From assembly GCA_029940175.1 (NCBI GenBank), contig JAOZRM010000039.1, positions 3,245 to 18,066 of the forward strand: 14,822 nucleotides of DNA, given 5' to 3'. The notes under the pieces are model-generated. The model saw only the letters and a program-made list of their open reading frames with translations. It made no database searches and was not told the DNA's origin. A program made the position numbers and the translations under genes. Positions 14,593-14,822 of the stretch are shown in pieces. The DNA is from Candidatus Sabulitectum sp. GTDB lineage: Bacteria; Fermentibacterota; Fermentibacteria; Fermentibacterales; JCC-6. The first letter of the stretch is position 1, and every line of letters starts with the position of its first letter.

Positions 14593-14822
14593 ATGTCCTG
14601 CAACTACTCCACCCGGGAGCTCCTGGAGGCACAGAATGTTGTGGCCACCTTTAAATATGAGCCTAAGCCGGCGGTAAAAGGATACACCGGCGAAGCGCTC
14701 AGGGTGGACCTGTCAAACTACTCCTTCAAGATCATCCCGATTACCGAAGAAACCAAACTAAAATTCACTGGAGGAAAGGGTTTTGACCTCTGGCTCCTGT
14801 GGAATGAGGTTAACGGAGATAC
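14593..14822 (+). CDS. Aldehyde:ferredoxin oxidoreductase, N-terminal part (cut by window end)
   Basis: AOR-family enzymes oxidise aldehydes to acids with ferredoxin, or run in reverse, using a tungsten bis-pterin cofactor and a 4Fe-4S cluster. Only 76 codons and two bases are present. After about 28 leading residues the AOR N-terminal pattern appears: GYTGEALRVDLSNYSFKI, then TGGKGFDLWLLWNEV. In short AORs the pattern starts almost at residue 1, so this one has a leader segment (CNYSTRELLEAQ, then ATFKYEPKP), as in a longer AOR subgroup I recall from anaerobes. The start is firm: GGGAGG lies at 14579-14584, eight bases upstream. Cofactor and cluster motifs are beyond the window, so substrate and metal are inferred from family. 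Codons lean to C-ending forms (AAC, TAC, TTC, ATC), as often seen in highly expressed genes. Confidence 0.85.
   Translation, partial: MSCNYSTRELLEAQNVVATFKYEPKPAVKGYTGEALRVDLSNYSFKIIPITEETKLKFTGGKGFDLWLLWNEVNGD

Overview
The window looks like a piece of chromosome from an anaerobic bacterium. Anaerobic metabolism is indicated by an oxygen-sensitive class III (glycyl-radical) ribonucleotide reductase with its radical-SAM activase, by the start of an aldehyde:ferredoxin oxidoreductase (a tungsten/iron-sulfur enzyme), and by a PurF that keeps all four cysteines of an iron-sulfur cluster. Base composition is moderate (mid-40s % GC by eye). Genes are tightly packed, with 1-4 nt overlaps and clear Shine-Dalgarno sequences, and several use GTG, TTG or apparently ATT starts. 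I cannot name the lineage; a candidate phylum, a spirochaete or a member of the FCB group would all fit. No insertion sequence, phage, CRISPR array, tRNA or rRNA was seen.

Layout. Positions 1-261 hold no convincing gene. Positions 262-7416 (minus strand, read right to left) form a long probable operon: pyrG, purF, guaA, a YitT-family membrane protein, a TatD-family metallohydrolase and a TcdA-like E1 enzyme. The first three are all glutamine amidotransferases of nucleotide synthesis, joined by ATGA stop/start overlaps. Positions 7505-10154 (minus) form a second unit: an EamA-type transporter, cutC (apparently starting at an ATT codon that overlaps the EamA stop) and a response regulator with an HD-GYP domain. 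A good sigma-70-type promoter for this unit lies at 10263-10291.

Positions 10296-13424 (plus) carry the centrepiece, a class III ribonucleotide reductase operon. The intergenic region has two candidate NrdR boxes exactly 31 bp apart. The large NrdD chain (705 aa) has the ATP cone, the barrel and the active-site cysteines but NO glycyl-radical motif. That motif lies on a separate 50-residue protein encoded at 12567-12719, with its own ribosome-binding site and an ATGA overlap with the large gene. The activase NrdG follows 3 nt later. The enzyme is therefore apparently assembled from a catalytic subunit plus a stand-alone glycyl-radical subunit.

Positions 13421-14351 (minus) hold a small two-helix membrane protein and a ThiF-type E1 enzyme with an unexplained C-terminal extension; the E1 gene runs convergently into nrdG with overlapping stop codons. 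At 14593 the first 76 codons of a tungsten-type aldehyde ferredoxin oxidoreductase begin on the plus strand and run off the window.

Functionally, the window supplies CTP, GMP and the first committed purine step from glutamine, then reduces ribonucleotides to deoxyribonucleotides anaerobically. Around this sit transport and signalling genes and two E1-like adenylyltransferases.
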